A stretch of DNA of 61,559 nt, taken from NCBI GenBank assembly GCA_963169045.1, contig CAUJDF010000040.1:1-61559 (forward strand), given 5' to 3'. Both the position numbers and the translations under genes were made by a program. Below the pieces are notes generated by a model. The model was not told the DNA's origin. It was given only the letters and a program-made list of their open reading frames with translations, and did no database searches. Shown one piece after another: positions 44,182-52,853 of this stretch; position 1 is the stretch's first letter, and each line of letters begins with the position of its first letter. Source of the DNA: Myxococcota bacterium. Its GTDB lineage: Bacteria > Myxococcota_A > Bradymonadia > UBA7976 > UBA1532.

Positions 44182-44900
44182 GCGCCCTCGTCGAGGCGGT
44201 CGGCCTCACCATCGGCTACGCGGGCCACTGGCGCCTGGACGGCGTCGAACTGCGCGTCGAGCCGGGGCAGCTCTGGACGTTGCTCGGGCCGAACGGCTCG
44301 GGCAAGTCGACGCTCGTCAAGACGCTCCTTGGCACGGAGCCCGCGCTCGGGGGCCAGATCCGCCGCGGGGCGCGGGGCTGCGGCTACGTGCCGCAGCGGC
44401 AGTGGCTCGACGACGCCTACCCGCTCACCGCCGGCGAGGTCGTCGCGCTGGCCGAGAAGCGCACCACCCCGGAGGCCGTCCGCAAGGCGCTGGCGGCGGT
44501 GTCGCTCGAGCGGTTCGAGTCGAGCGCCTACCGCAATTTGTCGGGCGGCCAGAAGCAGCGCGTGCTGTTGGCGCGGGCGCTGATCTCCGACCCCGACCTG
44601 GTCGTGCTCGACGAGCCCAAGAGCGGCCTCGATCCGATCGCGCAGGGCGAGGTCATGGACCTCGTCGCCCGCCTCATGGTCGAGCGAAAGCTGGGAGTGC
44701 TCCTCGTCACGCACGACATCTCCGCGGCGGCGGCGTACGCGACCCACTTCGCGGTGATCTCCCGGGAGCGCGGCTTCTTCGCGGGCGGCCCCGCCGAGGA
44801 CATGCTGAACTCCGACGCCTTCGTGAAGGCCTTCGGACGCCCGTTCCACGTCCATCAACACGACGAAGAGCGTTTCGTCTATCTGCCGCGGGCACGCTGA
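44178..44900 (+). CDS. znuC: Metal ABC transporter ATP-binding protein (ZnuC-like)
   Basis: About 240 residues. Walker A GPNGSGKST, Q-loop VPQRQWLDDAYPLT, signature LSGGQKQR, Walker B LVVLDEP with catalytic Glu, and H-loop THDIS are all present; the length is normal for the family. The C-terminus contains HVHQHDEE, a further His cluster. GTG start inside the previous stop. It powers import by the adjacent permease. Confidence 0.92.
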   Translation: MSALVEAVGLTIGYAGHWRLDGVELRVEPGQLWTLLGPNGSGKSTLVKTLLGTEPALGGQIRRGARGCGYVPQRQWLDDAYPLTAGEVVALAEKRTTPEAVRKALAAVSLERFESSAYRNLSGGQKQRVLLARALISDPDLVVLDEPKSGLDPIAQGEVMDLVARLMVERKLGVLLVTHDISAAAAYATHFAVISRERGFFAGGPAEDMLNSDAFVKAFGRPFHVHQHDEERFVYLPRAR

Positions 44901-45886
44901 TGGAGGCCGGTTTCTTCGCTCCCGGGAGCGTCGACATCTGGTGGCCGGCGCTGCTGAGCAGCGTGCTCGCCGCGGTGACGCTGGGGTACGTCGGCGTCTT
45001 CGTCCTGCTCGAGCGCGCGGTCTTCGTCGGCGCCGCGCTCAGCCAGGCCTCGATGCTGGGCTTCGCGGTGTTCCTGCTGCTGTCGTCGGACGAGGCGCCC
45101 TCGGCGCCGCCGCCCCCGCCCGCCGTCGAGGCGGAGGCGCCGAAGGCCGCCACGGAGGCGCTCGACGACCTGCTCGAGGCCCCGCTCGAGACGCCCACCG
45201 CGCCCCCGACGGTTCCGGCGGCGAGCGCGCCCGAGGCCGAGGACGACCACGGCCAGCATTGGGGCCTCCTCAGCGCGCTGCTGGCCTCGCTGGGCCTGGC
45301 GACGCTGCTGGCGATGGCCGGCACGCCCAAGCGCATCACCAGCGAGTCGCTCATCGGCGTGGGTTACGTGCTGGCGTCCGCCGGCGTCGTGCTCATCCGC
45401 GACTTCGCCCCCGGCGACGCGGCCCACATCGACCAGGTGATCTTCGGGACGGCCGCCACCGTCCCCAAGATCCACGTGCTGTACCTCACGTTGTCCGCGC
45501 TCGTCGTGCTCGGCGTCCACGTCGTCTTCCGGCGCCCATTGCTGATCTGCGCGTTCGATCCCGAGCACGCCCGCGTCCTCGGCTACGACCCGGTGCGCTG
45601 GAACGTGGTGCTCTTCCTCACCTTCGCCGTCGCGATCTCGGTGGCCACCCAGGCCATCGGCGGGCTGCCGGTCTTCGGCCTGCTCCTCCTGCCCGCCGCG
45701 GCCTCGCTGCTGGTGACGCGCCGGATGGCCCCCGCGCTCATCGTCGCGCCCCTGCTGGGCGCGGTGGCCGCCGTCGCGGGCTACGTCATCTCCTGGGAGG
45801 GCGACCTCCCGACCGGCGCCACGCAGGTGGCGTGCGCCGGCCTGTTGCTCGGCGCCTGCGCCGTCGCCGGCCGCTTCCGACCGTAG
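44900..45886 (+). CDS. znuB: Metal ABC transporter permease (ZnuB-like) with an unusual loop insert
   Basis: About 328 residues with 8 to 9 membrane segments. Family landmarks are visible: ERAVFVGAALSQASMLG, ESLIGVGYVLAS, FDPEHARVLGYDP and GGLPVFGLLLLPAAASLL. An insert of about 57 residues (64-120) rich in Pro, Ala and Glu lies between the second and third membrane segments. It contains EALDDLLEAPL, very similar to DALDDVLTEPL in the outer-membrane protein of the same operon, and ends EDDHGQHW. Without the insert the length would be normal for the family. The start overlaps the ZnuC-like stop by one base. Confidence 0.9.
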   Translation: MEAGFFAPGSVDIWWPALLSSVLAAVTLGYVGVFVLLERAVFVGAALSQASMLGFAVFLLLSSDEAPSAPPPPPAVEAEAPKAATEALDDLLEAPLETPTAPPTVPAASAPEAEDDHGQHWGLLSALLASLGLATLLAMAGTPKRITSESLIGVGYVLASAGVVLIRDFAPGDAAHIDQVIFGTAATVPKIHVLYLTLSALVVLGVHVVFRRPLLICAFDPEHARVLGYDPVRWNVVLFLTFAVAISVATQAIGGLPVFGLLLLPAAASLLVTRRMAPALIVAPLLGAVAAVAGYVISWEGDLPTGATQVACAGLLLGACAVAGRFRP

Positions 45887-45906
45887 TCGGCGGCAAACGG
45901 CCAGGC

Positions 45907-47409
45907 ATGGGCGGCGCGCGAACCCTTCACATCGAACGCAAGGCGCCGGCGTCCCGGCGGTGGCTCGACGAGCTGAGGCGGGCGATCGCGCAGCGCGGGG
46001 CGACCGAGGTGACGGCGGCCGACGCCGCGGCGATGACCGGCCTGCCGCTCGACGAGGCCGAGCGCGGGCTGCTCCGGCTCGCCGCGGAGGCGCCCTGCAG
46101 GCTGAGCGTCTCGGCCGACGGCGTCCTGCTCTTCGGCTTCGGCGCCATCCGGCGCGACCGTCTCGGCGCGCTGCGACGCCTCTGGCGGCGCTGCCGGCCG
46201 TCCCTCGTCACGCTGGCGGACCGCGCGCTCGCCGCGGTCCTGATGCTCGCGGGCCCGCTCCTCCTCGCGGCGCTCGCGGGCAACCTCTCGGCGCTCGTCG
46301 CCACCGCCGCCGAGCACGACCAGAAGTGGCTCTGGCCGCTCGTCCCGCCCGCGTTCCTCCTCGCGCTGTTCGTCGGCCTCTTTGCCGTCATCGGCGTCGC
46401 CGCGCAGGCGGCGGCGGTCGGTGGAGTGACCCTGGTCGTCGCCGGTTTCGTGATGGCCTGGCAGTTCGCGCGCGAGTCCACCGGGGTGTCGATCGCGCTC
46501 GGCCTGCTGCTCGGCGCCGCCTTCAGCGCCTTCGGCGTGTGGCTCGGCCGCCAGATTTGGCACCTCGCCGGCGAGTACCTCGTCGACGCGGCGTGGGCGC
46601 GCAGGCTGCTCGGCAACGTGCGCGGCCTCCTGTTCGGGCCGTCCGCGCCCGACGTCGACGCGCTGGCCGACGAGCGCCGACTCGTCGCCGCGATCCGGGC
46701 GCAGCGCGGCGTCGTGGCGCCGCTCGACCTGATGCTGCTGTTCGGCTGGTCGCGGGCGCAGGCCGACGCCCACGTCGCGCGGTTGTTGGTCGACTACGGC
46801 GGCGACATCGTCCTCGACGAGGGGGGCGCCATCGCCTACGCCTTCGATCCGCTGCTCGAGACCGCCGGCGAGCCCCCCGAGGCGCCGCCGCCCGAAGCCG
46901 CCGTCGACGTCCCCTGCCCTGCGCCGGGCTTCTTCGGTGGCGACCGCGAGTTCGTCTGGCTGACGCTGACCGTGCTCGTCCTCGGCCTCGTCGGGCTCGC
47001 CGCACACCCCGAGCTCGTCGTCCTGCCCGACGGCGAGGACCTGCGGCATGCGAACCGGGATCAGGAGAATCCGCGCGGCCTGCTGCAGGGGCTCGGCGGC
47101 TGGCTGCACGTCGCGGTGCTTTTGTGTCTGGGCGTCCGTTCGATGGTGTTTCCGCGGCGGCGGCGCGCGTGGCGGCGCCTGCAGGCGCGCTTCGAGCTGC
47201 TTCGCGCCGCCCGCGCCGCCGAGACGCGCCCGGTCGACCGGGCGCCGCCCGCCTGGCTGCGGATCGAGGTCGGCGCCGACCTCGCCATCGGCGGAGACGG
47301 GCGGCCGCTCCTCGAGTTTCACGGGCACGCCCGCGACCGCGCCCTTGCAGAGCGCCTGCGGGCGACGCGCGGGCCGCGGCGGGTCGGCGCCGTGGTCTTC
47401 TCGGCCTGA
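45907..47409 (+). CDS. Membrane protein with two winged-helix-like cytosolic domains
   Basis: About 500 residues, not recognised. Residues 1-75 look like a winged-helix module (WLDELRRAIAQRG, TAADAAAMTGLPLDEAERGLLRL). Four to five membrane segments follow at about 100-220, then a second winged-helix-like module (LVAAIRAQRGVVAPLDLMLLFGWSRAQADAHVARLL). A further membrane pair, an Arg-rich juxtamembrane stretch (FPRRRRAWRRL) and a soluble C-terminus complete it. It lies 20 bases after the permease and may belong to the metal operon, though its topology suggests general envelope regulation. Membrane-tethered DNA binding is possible but unproven; the modules may instead mediate protein contacts. 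Confidence 0.75.
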   Translation: MGGARTLHIERKAPASRRWLDELRRAIAQRGATEVTAADAAAMTGLPLDEAERGLLRLAAEAPCRLSVSADGVLLFGFGAIRRDRLGALRRLWRRCRPSLVTLADRALAAVLMLAGPLLLAALAGNLSALVATAAEHDQKWLWPLVPPAFLLALFVGLFAVIGVAAQAAAVGGVTLVVAGFVMAWQFARESTGVSIALGLLLGAAFSAFGVWLGRQIWHLAGEYLVDAAWARRLLGNVRGLLFGPSAPDVDALADERRLVAAIRAQRGVVAPLDLMLLFGWSRAQADAHVARLLVDYGGDIVLDEGGAIAYAFDPLLETAGEPPEAPPPEAAVDVPCPAPGFFGGDREFVWLTLTVLVLGLVGLAAHPELVVLPDGEDLRHANRDQENPRGLLQGLGGWLHVAVLLCLGVRSMVFPRRRRAWRRLQARFELLRAARAAETRPVDRAPPAWLRIEVGADLAIGGDGRPLLEFHGHARDRALAERLRATRGPRRVGAVVFSA

Positions 47410-47413
47410 CGCG

Positions 47414-47452
47414 GCGCGCCGCCGCCGGCGCGCGGGACGCCCGCGGCGGGCG
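47414..47452. terminator. Two consecutive GC hairpins after the metal operon
   Basis: GCGCGCC, loop GCCGCC, GGCGCGC (47414-47433) is directly followed by CGCCCG, loop CGG, CGGGCG (47438-47452). They lie 5 to 43 bases after the stop of the membrane-protein gene. No T-run follows, so factor-dependent or hairpin-stabilised 3' end formation is more likely than a classic intrinsic terminator. Confidence 0.35.
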
Positions 47453-47558
47453 ACCCGAGGAAACCCCGGCACGCCTTCACACGCGCCGATCCGGCGCCCG
47501 GTTGCGCCGCCGAAACGAGATGTGGGATACGTTCGCGCCCGAATTCGGAGTGCCCCGG

Positions 47559-48158
47559 ATGGCCGACCGCGCCTTCGCGCCGTTCCTTCGTGACCTCAAG
47601 CGCCTCCCGAACCTCGTCAGCCTCACGCGCATCGCGCTCATCTGCGTCGCCGCGGGCCTCACCTACGCCGGCTACCCCGGGCCCGGCCTCGCGCTCGGCA
47701 TCCCCGCCGGCCTGTCGGACTACCTCGACGGCTACCTCGCGAGGAAGCGCAACGAATCCACGGAGTTGGGCGCGCTCCTCGACGCGCTCGCCGACATCCT
47801 CTTCAACCTCGTGTGCCTCGTGCTCGCGGCGAAGTACGGCGTGTGGGGCTTCTACCTGCTGCTGCTGTGGGGCTTCCGCGACATGACGGTGATGGCGCTG
47901 CGCGCGAGCGCCGGGCAGCAGGGCTTCACCATCCCCTCGAGCCTGCTCGCGAAGGTCGCCGTCAACTTCAACTACTACTCGTACGTGCTGCTCGGGCTCG
48001 TGATCATGGAGCCCTTCGGCCCCGACCACGTGATGACCACGGGCATCCGCTGGCTGGGCCTGTTCGGCATCCACGCCGGCATCACGATGCAGTGGATCTC
48101 CGGCTTCATCTACCTGCGCAGTTACGCGCGCCAGTATCGCGGCCTCGATCCGAACTGA
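47559..48158 (+). CDS. CDP-alcohol phosphatidyltransferase family protein
   Basis: About 199 residues from ATG 47559, which has GGAG 8 bases upstream; an in-frame ATG at 47520 has none. The family signature DxxDGxxARx8GxxxDxxxD is exact (SDYLDGYLARKRNESTELG then LLDALAD, Asp54 to Asp79), embedded in multiple membrane helices. Such enzymes join a CDP-activated lipid to an alcohol at the inner membrane, for example in phosphatidylglycerophosphate or phosphatidylinositol synthesis. The acceptor cannot be told from sequence, so no symbol is assigned. It appears monocistronic between the metal operon and the DUF1549-like operon. Confidence 0.9.
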   Translation: MADRAFAPFLRDLKRLPNLVSLTRIALICVAAGLTYAGYPGPGLALGIPAGLSDYLDGYLARKRNESTELGALLDALADILFNLVCLVLAAKYGVWGFYLLLLWGFRDMTVMALRASAGQQGFTIPSSLLAKVAVNFNYYSYVLLGLVIMEPFGPDHVMTTGIRWLGLFGIHAGITMQWISGFIYLRSYARQYRGLDPN

Positions 48159-48261
48159 CGCCACGCGCACCTCGCCCCGCCGCCCGGAAACTTCTACACT
48201 CCGTCAAACGGCGGCCGTATTCCCGATGCAGGAGCCGCGGCTCCCGGGCGAGGAGGTGCAC

Positions 48262-49842
48262 ATGTTCGTGCGTTCGTTCGTCGCGCTCGCGTGCCTCGCA
48301 TGCCTGGCCCTCCCGGCCCGGGCGCAGGACGCGACGTGCGACGACACCGTCGACGTCGACGAGTATCGCTACCTGCGCCAGCTCACGCTGGACCTGAAGG
48401 GCCGCGTCCCCACCGAGGAGGAGCTGAAGGCGCTGGACGCGGGCGAGATCGACGACGCGCTCGTCGATGGCATGCTCGGCTCGCCCGACTTCTCGAACTT
48501 CGTCCGGCGGCACCACCTCGACCTGCTCTGGCCGAACATCGACGGCCTGTCGATCGTCGATCCGGGCATCGCCCTGCTGCTGCCGGCGCAATTCTACGAG
48601 CAGGGCGGCGACCAGGACCGCCTGTTCATCTTGATCGTCGGCCTCATCGCCCGCGGGGGCCTCGTGCCCTGCAAGGACGAGCCGGCAGAGTTCGACGACG
48701 CCGGCAACCTCGTGTTCGAGAGCTACCCCGACGGCACCCGGCGCGAGGGCTGGGTGATGGTCGAGCCGTACTGGGCGCCGGGCACCGAGGTGAAGGTGTG
48801 CGGGCTCGAGGCGCGCAGCAACGCGATCGCCGACAACGGCGCCGCCTGCAACACCGCCACCGGCATGTACAGCGGCTCGTGCGGCTGCGGTCCCAACCTC
48901 GAGCACTGCCTCGGCCTCGACGCGGCGTACCTGCTCATCCCGCAGTTCCGCGAGCAGATGGTGCGCACCATCGACCGTGTCATCCGCGAGGGACGCCCCT
49001 ACACCGACATCTTCCTCGACAACCGCGAGCCGCTGAACGGGCCGCTCATCCACTACTACAAGCACCTCGCGCCGCTGGCGACCGATCCCATCGTGCAGGT
49101 GCCGCCGGTGGCGGTGGCCGATCTGCCGGACCGTCCCTTCACCGACATGACATGGACGGACCACGAACGCACCCACGCGGAGCACGCCGGCGTGCTGACG
49201 AGCATGTCCTACCTGCTGCGGTTCCAGACGGCGCGGTCGCGGGCGAACCGCTTCTATACGTCTTTTCTGTGCTCGCCGTTCGTGGCGCCGCCGGGCGGTC
49301 TGCCGAGCCCCAACGACGAGTGCAGCCAGGAGCCGAACCTGCGCATGCGCTGCGGGTGCGCCGCGTGCCACACGACGCTCGAGCCGGCGGCCGCCTACTG
49401 GGGCCGCTTCGCCGAGGCGGGCACGATGTACCTCGACCCGGCGCAGTACCCCGTGTATTCGCAACGTTGCGCCGAGTGCGCCCGCGAGGGCCGCCAGTGC
49501 GACTTCATCTGCAATCGCTTCTATGTGTCCGAGATCGGACACCCGAAGGAGGCGCCGTTCGCCGGCGTGCTGAAGTCGTACGAGTGGCGCGACCAAGCCG
49601 ACATCGCGAACCTCGAGGCGGGCCCGAAGGCGCTCGTGCAACAGACGCTGCAGGACGGCCGTCTGTCGAGCTGCGTGACGCAGCGGGTGTTCGAGCGTCT
49701 GTACCGGCGCCCGATGACCGAGCAGGAGCTGTCCCAGGAGCTGCCGAGGCTGGCGCGCGAGTTCCGCGACGGCGGCCATGACTTCCGCGCGCTGGTGAAG
49801 AAGCTGGTCACGGCGCCCGGCTACCGGAGGATGGTGCGATGA
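48262..49842 (+). CDS. Exported DUF1549/DUF1588-like protein with one CxxCH haem motif
   Basis: About 526 residues; a GAGGAGG site lies 6 bases before the ATG; the signal peptide cleaves after ARAQ. The start of the mature protein (RYLRQLTLDLKGRVPTEEEL) is typical of DUF1549-type proteins of planctomycetes and myxobacteria. A single CAACH (366-370, in CGCAACHTTLEP) is a c-type haem or DUF1588-like site. Other Cys clusters (CNTATGMYSGSCGCG, CAECAREGRQCDFIC) are unusual. The C-terminus (FERLYRRPMTEQELSQEL) is again DUF-like. The protein is expected in the periplasm. It is the first of three coupled genes ending with a Tat-exported DUF1501 protein; the pair's biochemical role is not known to me. 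Confidence 0.82.
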   Translation: MFVRSFVALACLACLALPARAQDATCDDTVDVDEYRYLRQLTLDLKGRVPTEEELKALDAGEIDDALVDGMLGSPDFSNFVRRHHLDLLWPNIDGLSIVDPGIALLLPAQFYEQGGDQDRLFILIVGLIARGGLVPCKDEPAEFDDAGNLVFESYPDGTRREGWVMVEPYWAPGTEVKVCGLEARSNAIADNGAACNTATGMYSGSCGCGPNLEHCLGLDAAYLLIPQFREQMVRTIDRVIREGRPYTDIFLDNREPLNGPLIHYYKHLAPLATDPIVQVPPVAVADLPDRPFTDMTWTDHERTHAEHAGVLTSMSYLLRFQTARSRANRFYTSFLCSPFVAPPGGLPSPNDECSQEPNLRMRCGCAACHTTLEPAAAYWGRFAEAGTMYLDPAQYPVYSQRCAECAREGRQCDFICNRFYVSEIGHPKEAPFAGVLKSYEWRDQADIANLEAGPKALVQQTLQDGRLSSCVTQRVFERLYRRPMTEQELSQELPRLAREFRDGGHDFRALVKKLVTAPGYRRMVR

Positions 49843-50543
49843 GCGCTCTGTCGAAGATCGTGCTCGCGCTCGCCGTCGTGTCCCTCGGCGCGGGCTGCGA
49901 CGACGGCGGCGGTCCCGGCGGCAACGGCGACACGCCCCCCACGCCCGACGCGGCGGCGGGCGGCGCCGGCGGCGCCGGTGGCATGGGCGGCGGCGAGCCG
50001 CCCCACCCCGACATGGGTGTCGCCGAGCAGGGCCTGAGTCGCACCGCCGGGCGCATGACCATCGAGCAGCTCGCGCGCTCGATTCCCGTGGTGACCGGCG
50101 GCCTGCGCTGGACCGAAGACTTCGGCCAGGGCCCCGTCGACATGCTCGAGGTGCTCGCGCCGACGCTCGGCGCGCCCGATTACCTGCTCGTCACCGAAGA
50201 GAACCTCGAGCCGAGCATCATCGTCGCCAAGTTCCTGCAGGATGCCTCCCATCGCATCTGCGTCCGCTGGATCGCCGAAGACCGGCAGAAGCCGCAAGGG
50301 GAGCGCACGTTCGTCCGCCACGCCGACTGGGAGTCGCGCGACCCGGCCGACGTGGACGCGACGCTGCGGGCGCTGAAGCTGCGGTTCTTCGCGCGCAAGG
50401 TGACCGACGACGAGTCGATCCGGCCGCTGCGCGAGCTGTTCGTGAACGCGTCGAGCACGGCCGCGCCGGGCAACGGGGCCCGGGACGGCTGGCTGGCGGT
50501 CTGCATCGCGCTCATGACCGACCCCGAGTTCATTCTGTATTAG
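49839..50543 (+). CDS. Lipoprotein between DUF1549-like and DUF1501 genes
   Basis: About 234 residues, starting inside the previous stop (ATGA). Lipobox VSLGAGC (Cys20), then a Gly/Ala/Pro linker of about 45 residues. The body continues the DUF1549-like theme (MTIEQLARSIPVVTGGLRW, ICVRWIAEDRQ, LRALKLRFFARKVTDDE, LREL) and ends WLAVCIALMTDPEFILY, a phrase typical of the C-terminal end of such proteins. It may be a second, lipid-anchored half of the upstream protein. It is 9 bases from the Tat-protein start. Confidence 0.8.
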   Translation: MSALSKIVLALAVVSLGAGCDDGGGPGGNGDTPPTPDAAAGGAGGAGGMGGGEPPHPDMGVAEQGLSRTAGRMTIEQLARSIPVVTGGLRWTEDFGQGPVDMLEVLAPTLGAPDYLLVTEENLEPSIIVAKFLQDASHRICVRWIAEDRQKPQGERTFVRHADWESRDPADVDATLRALKLRFFARKVTDDESIRPLRELFVNASSTAAPGNGARDGWLAVCIALMTDPEFILY

Positions 50544-50552
50544 GAGGCGGCC

Positions 50553-51890
50553 GTGAACCGACGCGAATTCCTGTTCCGGACGGGGCTCTTCGCCGGTGCC
50601 ATGACGCTCGGCGGCGGTCTCGCGGGCCGCGTCGCGCGCGCCGCCGGCGAGCGCGACCACTACTTCGTCTTCGGCTACTTCGAGGGCGGCTGGGACCACC
50701 TGCTCGGCCTCGACCCGCGCGACCCGCAGGTGTTCACCGAGGCGACCGTGCGCGAGACGGGCATCCAGCCGGGCTACGACCGGCTGCCGCCCCAGTACTC
50801 GCGGCGGCCCATCGACGCGGGGCCGTTCCAGCTCGGGCCGTGCGTCGGCGAGCTCGCGGGGCTGTCCGAGCACTTCAGCGTGGTCCGCGGCATCAACATG
50901 GCCACGCTCACCCACGAGGTCGGGCGCCGCTACTTCCTGACCGGCCGCCAGCCGCAGGGCATCAACGCGCGCGGCTCGTCGGTGGCGACGCTGGCGACGG
51001 CGCAGCTCGGGGCGGACCGCCCGGTGCCGCACCTCGCGCACCGCGTCGAGACGTACAACGTCGACCAGCCCGCGTTCGCCGGCGCGCTCGGCGTCGCCGC
51101 CGTCGACCACGTGCAGTACATCCTGCGCGAGGACCTCGGCCTGCCGACCGACATCCCGCCGAACGTGAAGGGCGCGCTCGGGGCCTACTGGCAGGAGGCG
51201 CGCGCCTGCGAGCACGACCACGGTCCCGCGACGACGTCGCTCGGTCGCTTGTACGAGGAGAGCCGGGCGCGCGCGCGGCAGGTCGTCACCTCGAACCTGC
51301 ACCGCCACTTCCAGTTCAACGCCAACGAGCTGCGCGCGGTGCGCGCCCACTACGGCATCGACGGCAACCTCGAGTCGCCGATGGGACGGGCGGCGCTGGC
51401 CTCGCAGGCGCTGAAGTCGGGGCTGTCGCGGGTGGTGAGCGTCGCCTTCGCCACCGGCCTCGACACGCACGACGGCCAGTGGGCCAACGACCACTCGACC
51501 GGCCTCGAGATGGGCTTCAACGCCCTGGCCCGCCTCATCGCCGACCTGCGCGACAGCGAGGCGCCCGGCGGCGGCTCGATGCTCTCGAAGACGACGATCC
51601 TCGTGTACAGCGAATTCGGGCGCACGCCGCGCCTCAACGAGCGCAACGGCCGCGACCACCACCTCGGCAACTGCGCGCTCCTCGCGGGCGCCGGCATCCG
51701 CGGCGGTCGGGTCGTCGGCAAGAGCAGCGACAACGCGATGGGCCCCGAGCTCGTCGACCTCGCCACCGGCCGCCCCTCGGAGCAGGGCGTCTCGCTGACG
51801 CCGGAGCACGTGGCGACGACCGCGCTGCGCGCCGCCGGCCTCGACGCCGCCGATCTGCGCAGCGAGCCGCTCCCCTCCCTGCTCGCCTGA
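50553..51890 (+). CDS. Tat-exported DUF1501 family protein
   Basis: About 445 residues; GTG start with AGGAGG 5 bases upstream. A twin-arginine signal (RREFLFRTGLFAGA) points to export of a folded, probably metal-containing protein. Family landmarks: GYFEGGWDHLLG, GINMATLTHEVG, ATGLDTHDGQW, YSEFGRTPRLNERNGRDHH and LAGAGIRGGRVVG. DUF1501 proteins share the alkaline phosphatase/sulfatase fold, and the conserved Asp/His could bind metal. It is regularly found beside DUF1549/DUF1588-type proteins, as here. Activity is unknown. Confidence 0.9.
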   Translation: MNRREFLFRTGLFAGAMTLGGGLAGRVARAAGERDHYFVFGYFEGGWDHLLGLDPRDPQVFTEATVRETGIQPGYDRLPPQYSRRPIDAGPFQLGPCVGELAGLSEHFSVVRGINMATLTHEVGRRYFLTGRQPQGINARGSSVATLATAQLGADRPVPHLAHRVETYNVDQPAFAGALGVAAVDHVQYILREDLGLPTDIPPNVKGALGAYWQEARACEHDHGPATTSLGRLYEESRARARQVVTSNLHRHFQFNANELRAVRAHYGIDGNLESPMGRAALASQALKSGLSRVVSVAFATGLDTHDGQWANDHSTGLEMGFNALARLIADLRDSEAPGGGSMLSKTTILVYSEFGRTPRLNERNGRDHHLGNCALLAGAGIRGGRVVGKSSDNAMGPELVDLATGRPSEQGVSLTPEHVATTALRAAGLDAADLRSEPLPSLLA

Positions 51891-51919
51891 AGGCCTGCGA
51901 AGCGGCTAGCATGGGGCGC

Positions 51920-52768
51920 ATGTCCGCCTCCCGCCCCCTCGACGCGCTGCGGCAGCGCATGCACAAGGACCCGACGAACTCCGCGGCGTTCGACGCGGTG
52001 CTCGAGGCCGCCCTGTGGAGCGTGCCCGCGGTCTTCCTGGCCCACGGGCTCTCGACGGGCGCGTGGGGCTGGGCGGCGCTCCTCGCCGTCGGCGTGCTGC
52101 CGGCGGCGCTCGTCGCGATGGTGGTGCTGTACGCGCTCATCGGGCTGTCGGCGCCCGAGCGCGTGGCCGAGGTCGGCAGCTGGCTGGTGACGGCGGGCGT
52201 CGGGCTCGCGTGGGGGCACACGACGTGGGGCGCGTGGTCGGCGCTGCCGCTCGCGACGTGCGGTCCGCTGTTCGCGCTGCTGTGGTGGTCGAAGGCGCGC
52301 GCCCGGCCGGCGACGGAGGCCCACGCGCTGCCCGAGGCGGTCGCCCTCGCGCTGGCGCGCCTGCCGGACGCGCTGGCACCGGCCCTCCGCGATCCGATCG
52401 ACCGGGCGCTCGCCGACTTCGAGCGACTCGACCGCCTGTTGGGCGCCGACTTCCCCGTCGACGAGGCGACGCTGCGCGCCGACGCGCACGCGCTGCTCGC
52501 CGGGATGGCCGAGCGCGCGCGGCTCGCCCACGACGTCGCCGAGGCGCGCAGCGACGCGCCCTCGACCACGCTCGACGAGGCCTTCGCCGCCGCCGTCGCC
52601 GGCCTCGACGCGCAGGCCGCGCAGATGCGCGAGGTGCTCGAGGCCGTGCTCGTTTTCCGCGCGCTGCGCGCGCCCGAGCACACGAGCCGCCTGCGCGAGA
52701 AGGCCGAGGCGCTGCGCCTGACCGCGGCCGGCCTGGCCGAGATCCGCGACGACGTCGAGGCGCGCTGA
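51920..52768 (+). CDS. Inner-membrane protein with coiled-coil C-terminus
   Basis: About 282 residues from ATG 51920; ATG 51911 in frame would add three. Three to four hydrophobic segments (about 25-120) are followed by a soluble helical, Ala/Glu/Arg-rich domain of about 150 residues with heptad-like spacing. No family is recognised. There is no ribosome site, but TAGCAT at 51907-51912 would place a transcript start at about 51919, so a leaderless mRNA is possible. It stands alone between the Tat-protein operon and the hibernation factor. Confidence 0.65.
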   Translation: MSASRPLDALRQRMHKDPTNSAAFDAVLEAALWSVPAVFLAHGLSTGAWGWAALLAVGVLPAALVAMVVLYALIGLSAPERVAEVGSWLVTAGVGLAWGHTTWGAWSALPLATCGPLFALLWWSKARARPATEAHALPEAVALALARLPDALAPALRDPIDRALADFERLDRLLGADFPVDEATLRADAHALLAGMAERARLAHDVAEARSDAPSTTLDEAFAAAVAGLDAQAAQMREVLEAVLVFRALRAPEHTSRLREKAEALRLTAAGLAEIRDDVEAR

Positions 52769-52853
52769 CCGACGTCACCGCGCCGGCGTCGGCACGTCAC
52801 CGAACCCGGACATCCACCACGACGAGAGGCCCGCCGGCGCCGGTTCCACCGCG

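Noticed and set aside
47410-47558. Small RNA or gene in the gap before the phosphatidyltransferase
   Set aside because: Only two GC hairpins and a weak in-frame ATG (47520) are seen; no promoter or coding signal supports a separate gene.
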